Assembly: GCA_003139095.1 (NCBI GenBank) | Contig: PLHW01000056.1 | Location: 1-64,000, forward strand | Source: Acidobacteriaceae bacterium | Lineage (GTDB): Bacteria > Acidobacteriota > Terriglobia > Terriglobales > Acidobacteriaceae | Direction of reading: 5' to 3' | Length of the DNA: 64,000 bases | Shown: positions 36,226 through 45,080 of the stretch, one piece after another | Numbering within the stretch: position 1 is the first letter of the stretch | Layout: each line of letters opens with the position of its first letter | Position numbers and translations under genes: made by a program | Notes under the pieces: model-generated | Seen by the model: only the letters and a program-made list of their open reading frames with translations | Told to the model about the DNA's origin: nothing | Database searches by the model: none

Positions 36226-36254
36226 AAAACAAAAACGGCCGCATCGCGCGGCCG
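36225..36254 (-). terminator. Rho-independent terminator of the tonB gene
   Basis: On the minus strand a 7-bp GC stem (36248-36254 with 36236-36242, loop of 5 nt) is followed by a T-rich tract (TTTTTGTTTTG), 26 nt past the stop codon. Confidence 0.82.
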
Positions 36255-36279
36255 CTCGTTCGTCAAGAATCCCAAGCTT

Positions 36280-37284
36280 CTAATACAGCCGGAAGCTCAC
36301 TTCCACGTTAATCTGCACCGCCACCGGTTTATTGTCCTTCATGGCCGGCTCAAACCGCCAGGTCTTCACGGCCTCAATTGCCTTCTCATCCAGACCTAAT
36401 CCCAGCGTCCGCTGCACGCGAATGTCGCGCGGCCTGCCGTCCGGACCGACCACCAGCCACAGCACGCACGTCCCTTGAAATTTCGCCTTGCGTGCCTCTT
36501 CCGAATACTCCGGGTCCGGCGCATAAATTGCCTTCGGCGCCGAAACGCCACCGCCTACGCGGAATGCGCCCCCGCCCGTTCCTCCGCCGTGCCCCGGCCC
36601 AAATCCCGGCCCTTCGCCGCTTCCGACGCCCCCGCCGCTCCCCGACCCAATGCCCGATCCCGAGCCCGTTCCATTCGACGGCAGCGATGCCGGCATGTGC
36701 GACAGCGGATCGCCAAGGTTCGGCAAATTCGGCTGCACGATTTTTACCTCGGGCGGAATCACCACCGTCGGCTCCATCGGCAGCTTCGGGTCCTGATTGC
36801 GCACCACCACTTCCGGCGGTGTGAACTGTTGCATCGACTGCTTGGGCAACCGGCCCTGCGACGCCTCCAGCTTGTCGCGGTCACCGCCCCCGCCGCCCCC
36901 GCCCGAACGTGTCTTCGACGGCTCCAGTGTCGGCATGTCCGGCGCAATCAACTCCACGGTCTCACTCGGCTTGACAATCTCCTTGACCGCTTTCTGCCCC
37001 AGGTAAGTACCCACGATGATCAACGCAATCGCAACAATGTGTACAATCGTCGACCCAACTACGCCCTTGCCCTTGTAGTTGTAAAAGCCCCAAATGTCCC
37101 GCACCGGCACAGGCTTCGACGTCAGCACCAGCGGCGGCAGTTTTTTCGGGAAAAAGAATTCGTCGATGTTCCGGAACAGCGACTTCCAAATCGGCTCGTC
37201 CAGCGTCTGATTGTGCAGCAGCAGATTCAGTTCGGGCTCTGGGCCAAGGTCTGGCCGATCCGGTAGTGCATTAAGTTCTGGCAT
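36280..37284 (-). CDS. TonB-family energy transducer
   Basis: A 334-residue protein from ATG 37284; the frame extends to 37311. It has a cytoplasmic N-terminus of about 80 residues, a transmembrane helix (VGSTIVHIVAIALIIVGTYLG, about residues 80-100), a periplasmic Pro/Gly-rich linker with a long Gly-Ser tract (about 195-240), and a C-terminal TonB domain: YSEEARKAKFQGTCVLWLVVGPDGRPRDI then AIEAVKTWRFEPA. It would couple proton-motive force to outer-membrane receptors with ExbB/ExbD, which are not in the window. The long cytoplasmic N-terminus is unlike E. coli TonB but common in acidobacterial paralogues. Confidence 0.9.
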   Translation of the reverse strand: MPELNALPDRPDLGPEPELNLLLHNQTLDEPIWKSLFRNIDEFFFPKKLPPLVLTSKPVPVRDIWGFYNYKGKGVVGSTIVHIVAIALIIVGTYLGQKAVKEIVKPSETVELIAPDMPTLEPSKTRSGGGGGGGDRDKLEASQGRLPKQSMQQFTPPEVVVRNQDPKLPMEPTVVIPPEVKIVQPNLPNLGDPLSHMPASLPSNGTGSGSGIGSGSGGGVGSGEGPGFGPGHGGGTGGGAFRVGGGVSAPKAIYAPDPEYSEEARKAKFQGTCVLWLVVGPDGRPRDIRVQRTLGLGLDEKAIEAVKTWRFEPAMKDNKPVAVQINVEVSFRLY

Positions 37285-37526
37285 ATTGTCCCGAGAGCTC
37301 CGATTCGGCAAGGTCAGGTTCGCCTATCTGGAAGCCACTGATTTAGATGCTCCTACCTTCCTCAACGGTCGCTTCCCGATTCGCACAGTCCAACCCATTA
37401 GACGGCCTCTCACTCAGAATGTACGGTTAGATGCCGCCGATCTTCGAATCTGCCAAAAATTGTACACGGTTTTTCGCCCCTCGCCACAGTACTTTTTGAA
37501 TTCGCAACGCCCGCGCGCGGCACCAA

Positions 37527-37555
37527 TAGACGCGTCTTCTCCCCCTCCCTATAAT
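37527..37555 (+). promoter_or_regulatory. Sigma-70-type promoter of ileS
   Basis: A consensus -10 box TATAAT (37550-37555) is preceded at 17 nt by TAGACG (37527-37532), 4 of 6 matches to TTGACA. Transcription would start near 37562, giving a leader of about 25 nt. Confidence 0.7.
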
Positions 37556-37587
37556 TGAAGATTCAATCATTTAGGAGAACACTGCAA

Positions 37588-40425
37588 GTGCCGCCGGAGT
37601 CCAAAGACCTGAAGTCTACGATCAACCTGCCCAAGACCACCTTCCCCATGAAGGCCAATCTGCCCCAAAACGAGCCCAAAATGCTCGCCCGCTGGGAGCA
37701 GGACCGCCTCTACGACCGCATCCGCGCCGCCCGCAAAGGCTCGCCCCTTTACGTCCTCCACGACGGCCCGCCCTACACCAGCGGTCCCATCCACCTTGGC
37801 ACCGCGATGAACAAGTGCCTCAAGGATTTCATCGTCAAATCCAAAACCATGTCCGGCTTCGACGCCCCCTACGTCCCCGGCTGGGACTGCCACGGCCTGC
37901 CCATCGAAATCAAAGTCGACAAGGAACTCGGCGGCAAAAAGCTTCAGATGCCTCCGCTTTCCGTGCGTAACGCCTGCCGCAAGTATGCGCAAAAATATCT
38001 CGACCTCCAGCGCACGCAGTTCAAGCGCATTGGCGTCTTTGGGCGTTTCGATCAGCCCTACGCCACCATGACGCCGCAGTACGAGTCGACCGTCCTCAAA
38101 ACTTTCTTCTCCTTCTACGAAAACGGATTCGTCTACAAAGGCCTGCGCGCCGTCTACTGGTGCATGCACGACGAAACCGCCCTCGCCGAAGCCGAAGTCG
38201 AGTACGAAAACCACACCAGCCCCACTGTCTGGGTGAAGTACGCATTCGCCGACGATCCCGCCAAAATCGATCCCGCCCTCGCCGGCAAGAAACTCAACAC
38301 CATCATCTGGACCACCACTCCCTGGACCCTGCCCGCTTCCATGGCAGTCGCCTTCCATCCCGATGAAGAATATGTCGCCCTCGAATCCGGCGGCGAAGTC
38401 TACATCGTCGCCTCTAAGCTCGCAGCCGACGCCGCGGCGAAATGCAATCTCGCCGATCCCCATCCGCTCGCCCACTTCCCCGGCCGCAAACTCGAGCGCC
38501 TCAACTTCCAGCACCCATTTCTCGACCGTAAAATTCTCGGTGTCCTCGCCGACTACGTCACCATGGACACCGGCACCGGCGTAGTCCACACCGCGCCCTC
38601 CCACGGCGCCGAAGACTTCATGACCGGCGTCAAATACGGACTCGACGCCACCAGCAACGTCGACGAAAAAGGCATCCTGCGCAACGGCCTCCCCGAATAC
38701 GAAGGCCTACGCGTATGGGACGCCAACCAGCCCATCCTCGATCTCGTCAAGAGCCTAGGCGCGCTCCTGCACAGCGAAAAAACCGAGCACTCCTACCCCC
38801 ACTGCTGGCGCTGCCACAATCCCGTCATCTTCCGCGCCACCGAGCAGTGGTTCATCTCCATGGAAACGCCCATGCCGGGAAGCGCCGGCAAACATGACAC
38901 CCTCCGCACCCGCACCCTCAGCGAAATCAAAACAGTAAAATGGGATCCCGCCTGGGGCGAAGAGCGCCTCTCCAACATGATCCAAACCCGTCCCGACTGG
39001 TGCATCTCCCGCCAGCGCGTCTGGGGCGTGCCCATCGCCGTCTTCCTCTGCGAGGCCTGCGGCAAGCCGCTCAACGATCCCGCCATCAACAAAAAGGTAG
39101 TCGAACTCTTCGCCCGCAACGGCGCCGACTCCTGGTTTACGAACGAACCAGACAACCTCATACCCGCCGACACAAAATGTCCGCACTGTAGCGCAGCGAA
39201 GTTCGAAAAAGAATCGGACATCTTCGACGTCTGGCTCGAATCCGGCGCCAGCTATCTCGCCCTCGTCGCCGCCGAGCCCGAATATCCCTGGCCCTCCGAC
39301 CTCTATCTCGAAGGCGGCGACCAGTACCGCGGCTGGTTCCAGTCATCGCTGCTCTGCGCCATGGGCACCCACGCCACGCCGCCCTACAAAAACGTGGTCA
39401 CGCCCGGCTGGACCCTCGACGAAAAAGGCCAGGCCATGTCCAAGTCGCGCGGCAATGACGTCGATCCCGTCGATATCGCCGGCCGCCTCGGTGGAGAGGT
39501 AGTCCGCCTCTGGACCGCCAGCGTCGATTTCCGCGAAGACGTAGTCGGCTCCGAAGCCCTAATGCAACGCGTAGGCGAAAACTACAAGAAAATTCGCAAT
39601 ACATTCCGGTACATACTAAGCAACCTGTACGACTTCGACCCGACAAAAGACGCCGTACCGTTCGAAGAAATGCAGGAACTCGACCAGTACATGCTGCGCG
39701 AGACGGTCGCATTCGCCGACGACGTCAAGAAGTCCTACGACGACTTCGCCTTCCACAAGATCTACCACCGCGTAAACCATTTCTGCATCGTCGACCTCAG
39801 CGCCTTCTATTTCGACGTGCTCAAAGACCGCCTCTACATCATGGCGCCCAAATCCCAAGCCCGCCGCTCCGCCCAAACAGCCATCTGGCAAATCGGCGAA
39901 GCCTTAGTCCGCCTCCTCGCCCCCATCATGAGTTTCACTTCGGAAGAGATCTGGCCTTATCTACCACAGGTCGAGGGTCGCGAAGAGAGCGTCCATTTGG
40001 CCCACTTTCCCGCTGCGACCGATATCCTCGGCGCCGGCGCAACCGAGCGGGATGAAAAGCAACACGAGGACTGGACGAAACTGCGCAACGTTCGAGACAA
40101 CGTCCTGAAGGCACTCGAAGACGCACGCGAAAAGAAGCAAATCGGTGGTGGCCTCGAGGCCAGAATTGATCTGAGCGCATCAGAACCGCTGTACGAGCTC
40201 CTGAAGACTTATGAAGGGCAACTCCGTTACCTCTTCATCGTTTCTGCGGTTACTCTGAAGCCTTGGGTAGAGGTCGAGGGTGCTGTAGGCGGGATTATCG
40301 TAAATGTTTACGCCGCCGAAGGCCAAAAGTGCGAGCGCTGCTGGAACTACTCCACCCAAGTAGGCGAAGACCCAACCTACCCCACAGTCTGCGAACGCTG
40401 CAGCGCCGTCCTGAAGGAGTTGTGA
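37588..40425 (+). CDS. ileS: Isoleucyl-tRNA synthetase
   Basis: It charges tRNA-Ile in the cytoplasm. The start is placed at GTG 37588 because AGGAG lies 10 nt upstream and the alternative TTG at 37555 falls inside the -10 box. The 945-residue product has the HIGH-equivalent HLGT (69-72) in PPYTSGPIHLGTAMNK, the editing domain with TTPWTLPASMAVAFHP, the Trp-rich WCISRQRVWGVPIAVFL, MSKSRGND as KMSKS motif, and a C-terminal zinc-binding domain with two Cys-x2-Cys pairs (CERCW and CERCS). The HLGT variant is tolerated in the family. No T-box leader is visible. Confidence 0.97.
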   Translation: MPPESKDLKSTINLPKTTFPMKANLPQNEPKMLARWEQDRLYDRIRAARKGSPLYVLHDGPPYTSGPIHLGTAMNKCLKDFIVKSKTMSGFDAPYVPGWDCHGLPIEIKVDKELGGKKLQMPPLSVRNACRKYAQKYLDLQRTQFKRIGVFGRFDQPYATMTPQYESTVLKTFFSFYENGFVYKGLRAVYWCMHDETALAEAEVEYENHTSPTVWVKYAFADDPAKIDPALAGKKLNTIIWTTTPWTLPASMAVAFHPDEEYVALESGGEVYIVASKLAADAAAKCNLADPHPLAHFPGRKLERLNFQHPFLDRKILGVLADYVTMDTGTGVVHTAPSHGAEDFMTGVKYGLDATSNVDEKGILRNGLPEYEGLRVWDANQPILDLVKSLGALLHSEKTEHSYPHCWRCHNPVIFRATEQWFISMETPMPGSAGKHDTLRTRTLSEIKTVKWDPAWGEERLSNMIQTRPDWCISRQRVWGVPIAVFLCEACGKPLNDPAINKKVVELFARNGADSWFTNEPDNLIPADTKCPHCSAAKFEKESDIFDVWLESGASYLALVAAEPEYPWPSDLYLEGGDQYRGWFQSSLLCAMGTHATPPYKNVVTPGWTLDEKGQAMSKSRGNDVDPVDIAGRLGGEVVRLWTASVDFREDVVGSEALMQRVGENYKKIRNTFRYILSNLYDFDPTKDAVPFEEMQELDQYMLRETVAFADDVKKSYDDFAFHKIYHRVNHFCIVDLSAFYFDVLKDRLYIMAPKSQARRSAQTAIWQIGEALVRLLAPIMSFTSEEIWPYLPQVEGREESVHLAHFPAATDILGAGATERDEKQHEDWTKLRNVRDNVLKALEDAREKKQIGGGLEARIDLSASEPLYELLKTYEGQLRYLFIVSAVTLKPWVEVEGAVGGIIVNVYAAEGQKCERCWNYSTQVGEDPTYPTVCERCSAVLKEL

Positions 40426-40709
40426 GTGTAGTGCGCCGTCACCGCTCGATACGTAGTGAGCGTAATCGCCTCCCTAGAAAAGAGCCGTAACTCACTGCAA
40501 CCAGGTGGTTGGCGTGCAACCTCTTTTCATGCCTCGTTGTGACCGGATTCCGGTCATGCTGAACCTGGTTTCGACGGTTGACCCACACTTCACCGATTGA
40601 GCCTCTTCGCAAGACGCTCAAAGAACCAAAGAACGGCATTCTAGTCGAGAACTGTCACCATTGTCTCTGTCTCACTTGTGGGGTGCGCTCCACCCGTCTG
40701 TTCCCCCGG

Positions 40710-41384
40710 TCAACCCTGACATTTGGGCTTTTTGGGATTACAGGGGCGCCACTGAAATTGCCATGATGTCGGTTCAAATTCCGCGTCTCCGTTATAGTAA
40801 ACATTGACGTTATTCCAGTTGTCTCGCCAAAACCAAGAATCGATGTCGAATGTGACTCTATTGTTTACAAAATGACCGATCACGTATTCTTCGTTTACGC
40901 CGTAGTAGTCAATACCCTGCAACACGGCTTCTTCACCATCTGGAATTACGTCACCTTCGGCAGACAGCGTCCAATAAGCCTGGCTCTTCTTCGGTGACAG
41001 GTCAAAATGCTGTGTGCTGGTCTGAATGCTACTTACGGCATTGCCTGTCAACGTAACTTGAACCGTCTCTCCGTTAAATGCAAAGCTCAGTTGACCCTGG
41101 TCGGTGCCGAGTCCTTGGGGGACGTAGACGACGTAAACGTCACAATGACTTCCAGGTCGCACCGCTTTTGAGCAACGGTTAGCTGAGAGGGCAAAGGGAT
41201 TTCCGCTTGTGTCGATGGTTAGAGTTAGTGACTCGGTCCCAGTATTGAAAAAACGCACGTCTTGCGGTGAGCTTGAATAACCCGGAACCGCCGTGATTGT
41301 TAAGCTGGTTGGCTGAACCTTTTGGGCCGCAATAAATGGAACTATGAAAAACAGTACGCACGCTACCCTGAGATAGAATTTCAC
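40710..41384 (-). CDS. Secreted Ig-like-fold protein, function unknown
   Basis: A 224-residue protein when started at GTG 41384 (GGAGA 6 nt upstream), which puts a signal peptide at residues 1-20 (ending FIAAQ). The upstream frame to 41534 would bury that signal. Residues about 22-110 resemble a choice-anchor/ASH Ig-like domain: LTITAVPGYSSSPQDVRFFNTGTESLTL and a SGNPFALSANRCSKAVRPGSHCDVYVVYVPQ segment with a likely disulfide. The C-terminal part (about 125-224) is rich in Trp, Asn and Tyr, with WFWRDNWNNVNVYYNGDAEF, and was not recognised. Its GC content is lower than that of its neighbours, which suggests acquisition. Confidence 0.75.
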   Translation of the reverse strand: MKFYLRVACVLFFIVPFIAAQKVQPTSLTITAVPGYSSSPQDVRFFNTGTESLTLTIDTSGNPFALSANRCSKAVRPGSHCDVYVVYVPQGLGTDQGQLSFAFNGETVQVTLTGNAVSSIQTSTQHFDLSPKKSQAYWTLSAEGDVIPDGEEAVLQGIDYYGVNEEYVIGHFVNNRVTFDIDSWFWRDNWNNVNVYYNGDAEFEPTSWQFQWRPCNPKKPKCQG

Positions 41385-41690
41385 GATCAATCTCCTATTG
41401 AACTCGCGGGAGAATAGTCGAACGGATCGGACGCTCCAAGCGATCAGATCATAGAAGCATCGTTTCAGACAGTCAACTATGATTGGATCGATTGGAGGAC
41501 ACCGAGTATGGTTGACGGTAAATCTCGATTTCACTCACCGATCTCCACCCCAAAACCACTTGACTTAGCTCCCCTCTCAGCTTCAACTAAAACCAGCGCA
41601 CATATCGCGCCGTTGTTCTAGTGTTCTTTGACAAAATCTGTGGACCCAAGCATTCAGACCCGCCGAGAGGGGATTCTGAGAATTTCATCT

Positions 41691-41933
41691 AAATCCTTAT
41701 TCTGGAATACTTTACTGATAAGTCCTTATTTTCGAATACTTTGCAAATACCCCCTCGAAAACAGCCATTTTTCGGTAGATAAGCCTCATGCAATCAATAC
41801 TTTGCCTCTAAACCTCCTGGTTTGAATACTTTGGCAGGAAAAATCGAAAATTTCCCTGAAATCGAATCTAACTCTAACTTATAAAAAGAGTTGCACGAAA
41901 TAAGTTCAAGTCTATATTTTTGAATACTTTGCG
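41691..41933. repeat. Degenerate ~29-bp repeat block with GAATACTTT core
   Basis: Units at 41691-41719 and 41720-41748 match at 23 of 29 bases, with core GGAATACTTT or CGAATACTTTGC. The core recurs at 41795, 41824 and 41922, so start-to-start spacings are 29, 61, 29 and 98 nt, roughly multiples of 30. Intervening units are more decayed. Confidence 0.7.
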
Positions 41934-41981
41934 AGCAAACTTACTCTAAGTTACTGATTCCATTAGACAGCGTAGGATGGA

Positions 41982-42013
41982 GGGGGTGGGGGGTAGGGGG
42001 GTAGGGGGTAGGG
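41982..42013. repeat. G-rich tract with GGGGGTA-like units, potential G-quadruplex
   Basis: At least five G-runs of 3-6 bases are separated by single T or TA spacers on the plus strand, about 140 nt upstream of lspA. The pattern meets the usual four-run G-quadruplex rule. Confidence 0.75.
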
Positions 42014-42155
42014 TGCGGTACTTGGTGGTACGGACCGGGCGCATCCCCGGCAGACGGAACGCCATGAGCGCGAGGAGGCGGGAGAACCGGCCTTCCAAAC
42101 CACCACAGTCCTCACCGCGCCGAAAACGCGATAATCTGGAGATGCCGTTTCTCCC

Positions 42156-42641
42156 ATGCGCAAATACTTCTTTCTTATTGCCGCGCTGGTCATCGCCCTC
42201 GACCGCTACACCAAGTGGCTGATCGCGCACCGCGTGACCATGCACGGCAGCATCACCGTCATCCCCGGTTTTTTCCGCATCATCCACACGGAAAATCCAG
42301 GCGCGGCATTCGGCCTCTTCGCCGACTCGCCTTCGCAATGGAAGGTCGCGCTGCTCATCGCATTCTCGGTGGTCGCTCTCGCCATCGTTTCCATGCTGCT
42401 CTGGAAAAACAGCCACCGGTTTACCTCGACCGGCGTCGGGTTGTCGTTAATTCTCGGCGGCGCGATCGGAAATTTATGGGACCGGATCGTAAGCCGGCAC
42501 GTGGTGGATTTTCTTCTCTTCTATGTGAAGAGCTATCAATGGCCCGCATTCAACGTGGCCGATAGCGCGATCGTAGTCGGCGCCTGCCTGCTCGTCTTCG
42601 AAATTCTGTTCACAAAATCGCCCACCCAGCAGTCCGCCTAG
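42156..42641 (+). CDS. lspA: Lipoprotein signal peptidase (signal peptidase II)
   Basis: An inner-membrane aspartic peptidase that cleaves prolipoprotein signal peptides. The 161-residue protein has four hydrophobic segments and the family motifs: Asp16 in ALDRYTKW, NPGAAFG, GGAIGNLWDRI with VVDFL (catalytic Asp118) and FNVADSAI (catalytic Asp136). Asp-Arg replaces the common Asp-Gln near residue 16. Length is normal. A client is visible in the window: the lipoprotein at 58562-58912. Confidence 0.96.
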   Translation: MRKYFFLIAALVIALDRYTKWLIAHRVTMHGSITVIPGFFRIIHTENPGAAFGLFADSPSQWKVALLIAFSVVALAIVSMLLWKNSHRFTSTGVGLSLILGGAIGNLWDRIVSRHVVDFLLFYVKSYQWPAFNVADSAIVVGACLLVFEILFTKSPTQQSA

Positions 42642-42675
42642 CTGATGTCGCGAGAGCCTTCAGTCTTTTGGGTTT

Positions 42676-42708
42676 AGCTCGTGGCTCGTGGCTCGAAGCT
42701 CGCAGCTC
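42676..42708. repeat. GCTCGTGGCTCGAAGCTCG-type simple repeat, copy 3
   Basis: Reiterated GCTCGTGGCTCG and GCTCGAAGCTCG units between the convergent lspA and lytic transglycosylase genes, ending at the latter's stop codon. Confidence 0.65.
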
Positions 42709-42709
42709 T

Positions 42710-45070
42710 CTAAGGCGTTTGATACAGCTGCCGGTAAACATTCGCATTGCGCAAAATGGCTTGCACGTATTCGCGCGTCTCGGTGAACGGGATCGATTCG
42801 ACGAACTCCTGCGGATCGCGATAATGGCCTTCGCCCAGCCAGTCGGAGACTCGGTCAGTGCCCGCATTGTAGGCAGCTAGCGCGTATTCGAACTGCCCGT
42901 TGTATTTGTCGACCATATCTTTGAAATAGCGCGTGCCGAGTTCGAGGTTCACGGTGGGCGTAAAAAGCTGCGGTGCTTTATAGCCCTTCAGCTTCACCTG
43001 TTTCGCGACGCTCTTTCCGGTCTTTGGCAGAAGTTGCATCAAGCCAACCGCATTCGCGCGCGAGAGCGCACCGGCGTTGAATTCCGATTCCTGCCGAATG
43101 AGCGATGCGACCAGAAACGGATCGAGCCCATTGGCCACGGAATACTTGCGCAGATCGCTCCAGTACGCCCGAGGAAACAGAGCTTCCCAATAAGGACGCG
43201 GCAAGTCGGGAATGTCGACGGCGAAATAGTTCGGCGTGGTGCGCTTCATGATCTCGATGCCGCGATCGTAGCGTCCGCCATCCTGATACACGCGTGCCAT
43301 CTCCGGAGGCGCCCAGCTTCCGCCTTCCTGGACCGCGGCCGCCTGCAATTCGCGCACGGCCAAATCGGCCAGCCCGCCGTTGGAAAGCAGCCGCGCGCGC
43401 GCCACACGCAGGTTGTCGTCGGGAGGCTCGGCCTCCGCAATCCTGGCGGCAGTGGGCAGCGGCGCAACATGGTCGAGCAGCGCGTAGTGAACGCCGTCCG
43501 CGGCCGCGTCATTTTTGCCGAGGCTCTTCAGTCGCTCGCGACCGAGTTCGGCGTAATAGTAATTGTGAAAGCGGTCGCCAAGTTTCTGATAGAACGCGCG
43601 CGCCATGCCGGGATTGTTCTCTTCCTCGGCCAGACGTCCTCGCCAGTAAAGCGCGGCGGGAATCTCGGCGGAATCGGGATAGAGCGCGATCTGATTTTCG
43701 AAACCTTTGCGGGCGTCTTCGGTCCTTCCCTGGCGAAAGTTCAGCCACGCCGCCTTCCAATGCGCATAGGGAGCGCGCACGCCATTCGGGAAACGCTGCT
43801 GGAGTTCGCGGAAATGGTCGATGGCGCGATCGTAATCCTTCTTCAGCAGATACATGTTGCCCGCAGAAAAGAGCGCCTGCTCGAGCCACGGGCTGGTCGG
43901 ACCGAACTGCCGCAACTGGTTCAAGGTCTCGAGGACAAAGTTCTCGTCGCTGGTGGAACGCGCAGTTTCGGAAAGAAGATAGAGCCGCTCGGCCTCCGCG
44001 TCGCCCTGCTGCACGCCGATGGAGGTGAGAAGCTGCCGCGCATCGTGGCTGCGGTCGCTCTTCTCGAGCGACGTCGCCAGCGCCAACTGGAGGCCAACGC
44101 GCTCCGGCGCCGCAGTCTCATTGACAAGATCGCGATATTCGTTCGCCGCTTCGTTGTAGTGTTTGCTCTTGAATAATAGGTCTACGCGCGTGCGCCGCTC
44201 GGCAAGCGAACCGGAGACGCCGAGCTTGCGCAGTTCAGCACCCGCGGCATCGGCTTCAAAGCTGTTCGGCAGCGTGTAATAGAGGTTACGCAGGACATCC
44301 GCCGCTTTTTGCCGGTCGCCAGTCGCCTCGTAGGCTCGTCCGAGCGCGAACTCGATATCGCTGCGCACGGGCGTTCGGTTTTGTTCGAGCAGAACCGCAG
44401 CCTCTTGCGCGCGGCCTTCTTCCAGCAGCACGTTGGCGTAGGCGAGATCGGCGTCGCGAATCAGGAGCGAGTCCGGAAACGTCTTGCGGAAGTCGGAGAG
44501 CGTCGCGAGCGCCTCGGCGTTGCGGCCGGTTTTCATGTAGGCGTCGCCGAGATAATAGGTCACGTAGTCGCTCAACTCACTGGCACCGGCCTTGGCGCGG
44601 TTCAGCGGATCAATCGCTTTGGCATAATCGTGATCGAGCGTGTGAGCATAGCCAACGACAAGCCATGCCAGCGCACCCGCATCTTCTTTGGCGTGGCGTC
44701 GCGCGTAGGCTTCGACTCCGGCGTAAGCAGTCGGAGTCCGATCCTGAAGAAGTTGCTGCGCCATCAGGCGGAGGTTGGCCGAGGCTACAAAGGCCGCGCG
44801 CGCCCTGCGGATGCGCGGTGAGACTGGCTTGCGGTGTTTCGCGGAGCCGGTTTTCTTGGAAGAGGTTGCTTTCTTTTGGCCGGCCTTTTTTGAGGCGGTC
44901 TTGTTTGCGACGGCCGAAGCCTTGTGCGGGGCGGGTTTCGGGGGTTTGCCCGATTTCGTTTCCGGCGAGGCGGGTGGCGCAGTCGAAGGGGATCGCGCGT
45001 CTTCCTGCGATAAACCAAACCGGGCGAAAGACAACGTCACCGCAAAAACCAAAACTGCAAACTTGCGCAC
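42710..45070 (-). CDS. Soluble lytic murein transglycosylase with TPR-like superhelix
   Basis: A 786-residue periplasmic protein. A signal peptide (about 1-21) is followed by a Lys/Ala/Pro-rich linker (about 22-90), an alpha-helical TPR-like region (about 90-600) and a C-terminal SLT domain: FLVASLIRQESEFNAGALSRANAVGLMQLLPKTG, with the catalytic Glu in RQESEF, then AAYNAG and FVESIPFTETREYVQ. This matches the Slt70 layout, in which the superhelix clamps the glycan strand while the SLT domain cuts it to 1,6-anhydro products. Its start is 10 nt after the stop of the GAF-like gene, suggesting co-transcription. Confidence 0.93.
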   Translation of the reverse strand: MRKFAVLVFAVTLSFARFGLSQEDARSPSTAPPASPETKSGKPPKPAPHKASAVANKTASKKAGQKKATSSKKTGSAKHRKPVSPRIRRARAAFVASANLRLMAQQLLQDRTPTAYAGVEAYARRHAKEDAGALAWLVVGYAHTLDHDYAKAIDPLNRAKAGASELSDYVTYYLGDAYMKTGRNAEALATLSDFRKTFPDSLLIRDADLAYANVLLEEGRAQEAAVLLEQNRTPVRSDIEFALGRAYEATGDRQKAADVLRNLYYTLPNSFEADAAGAELRKLGVSGSLAERRTRVDLLFKSKHYNEAANEYRDLVNETAAPERVGLQLALATSLEKSDRSHDARQLLTSIGVQQGDAEAERLYLLSETARSTSDENFVLETLNQLRQFGPTSPWLEQALFSAGNMYLLKKDYDRAIDHFRELQQRFPNGVRAPYAHWKAAWLNFRQGRTEDARKGFENQIALYPDSAEIPAALYWRGRLAEEENNPGMARAFYQKLGDRFHNYYYAELGRERLKSLGKNDAAADGVHYALLDHVAPLPTAARIAEAEPPDDNLRVARARLLSNGGLADLAVRELQAAAVQEGGSWAPPEMARVYQDGGRYDRGIEIMKRTTPNYFAVDIPDLPRPYWEALFPRAYWSDLRKYSVANGLDPFLVASLIRQESEFNAGALSRANAVGLMQLLPKTGKSVAKQVKLKGYKAPQLFTPTVNLELGTRYFKDMVDKYNGQFEYALAAYNAGTDRVSDWLGEGHYRDPQEFVESIPFTETREYVQAILRNANVYRQLYQTP

Positions 45071-45080
45071 TGAAACCTAC

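Larger units (their letters stand above)
41385..42155. other. 771-nt gene-free region: AT-rich repeat block and G-rich tract
   Basis: No supported gene lies here. From about 41590 to 41950 the sequence is strongly AT-rich compared with both flanks and contains a degenerate ~29-nt repeat (41691-41933). A G-rich tract follows at 41982-42013, and then the lspA upstream region. Confidence 0.6.

Noticed and set aside
37312-37587. T-box or other riboswitch leader for ileS
   Set aside because: The predicted leader from the TATAAT promoter is only about 25 nt and no T-box sequence or specifier stem was seen.
41691-41933. Possible CRISPR array in the AT-rich repeat block
   Set aside because: Units are degenerate, two are directly adjacent with no spacer, spacings vary from 29 to 98 nt and no cas genes are present.
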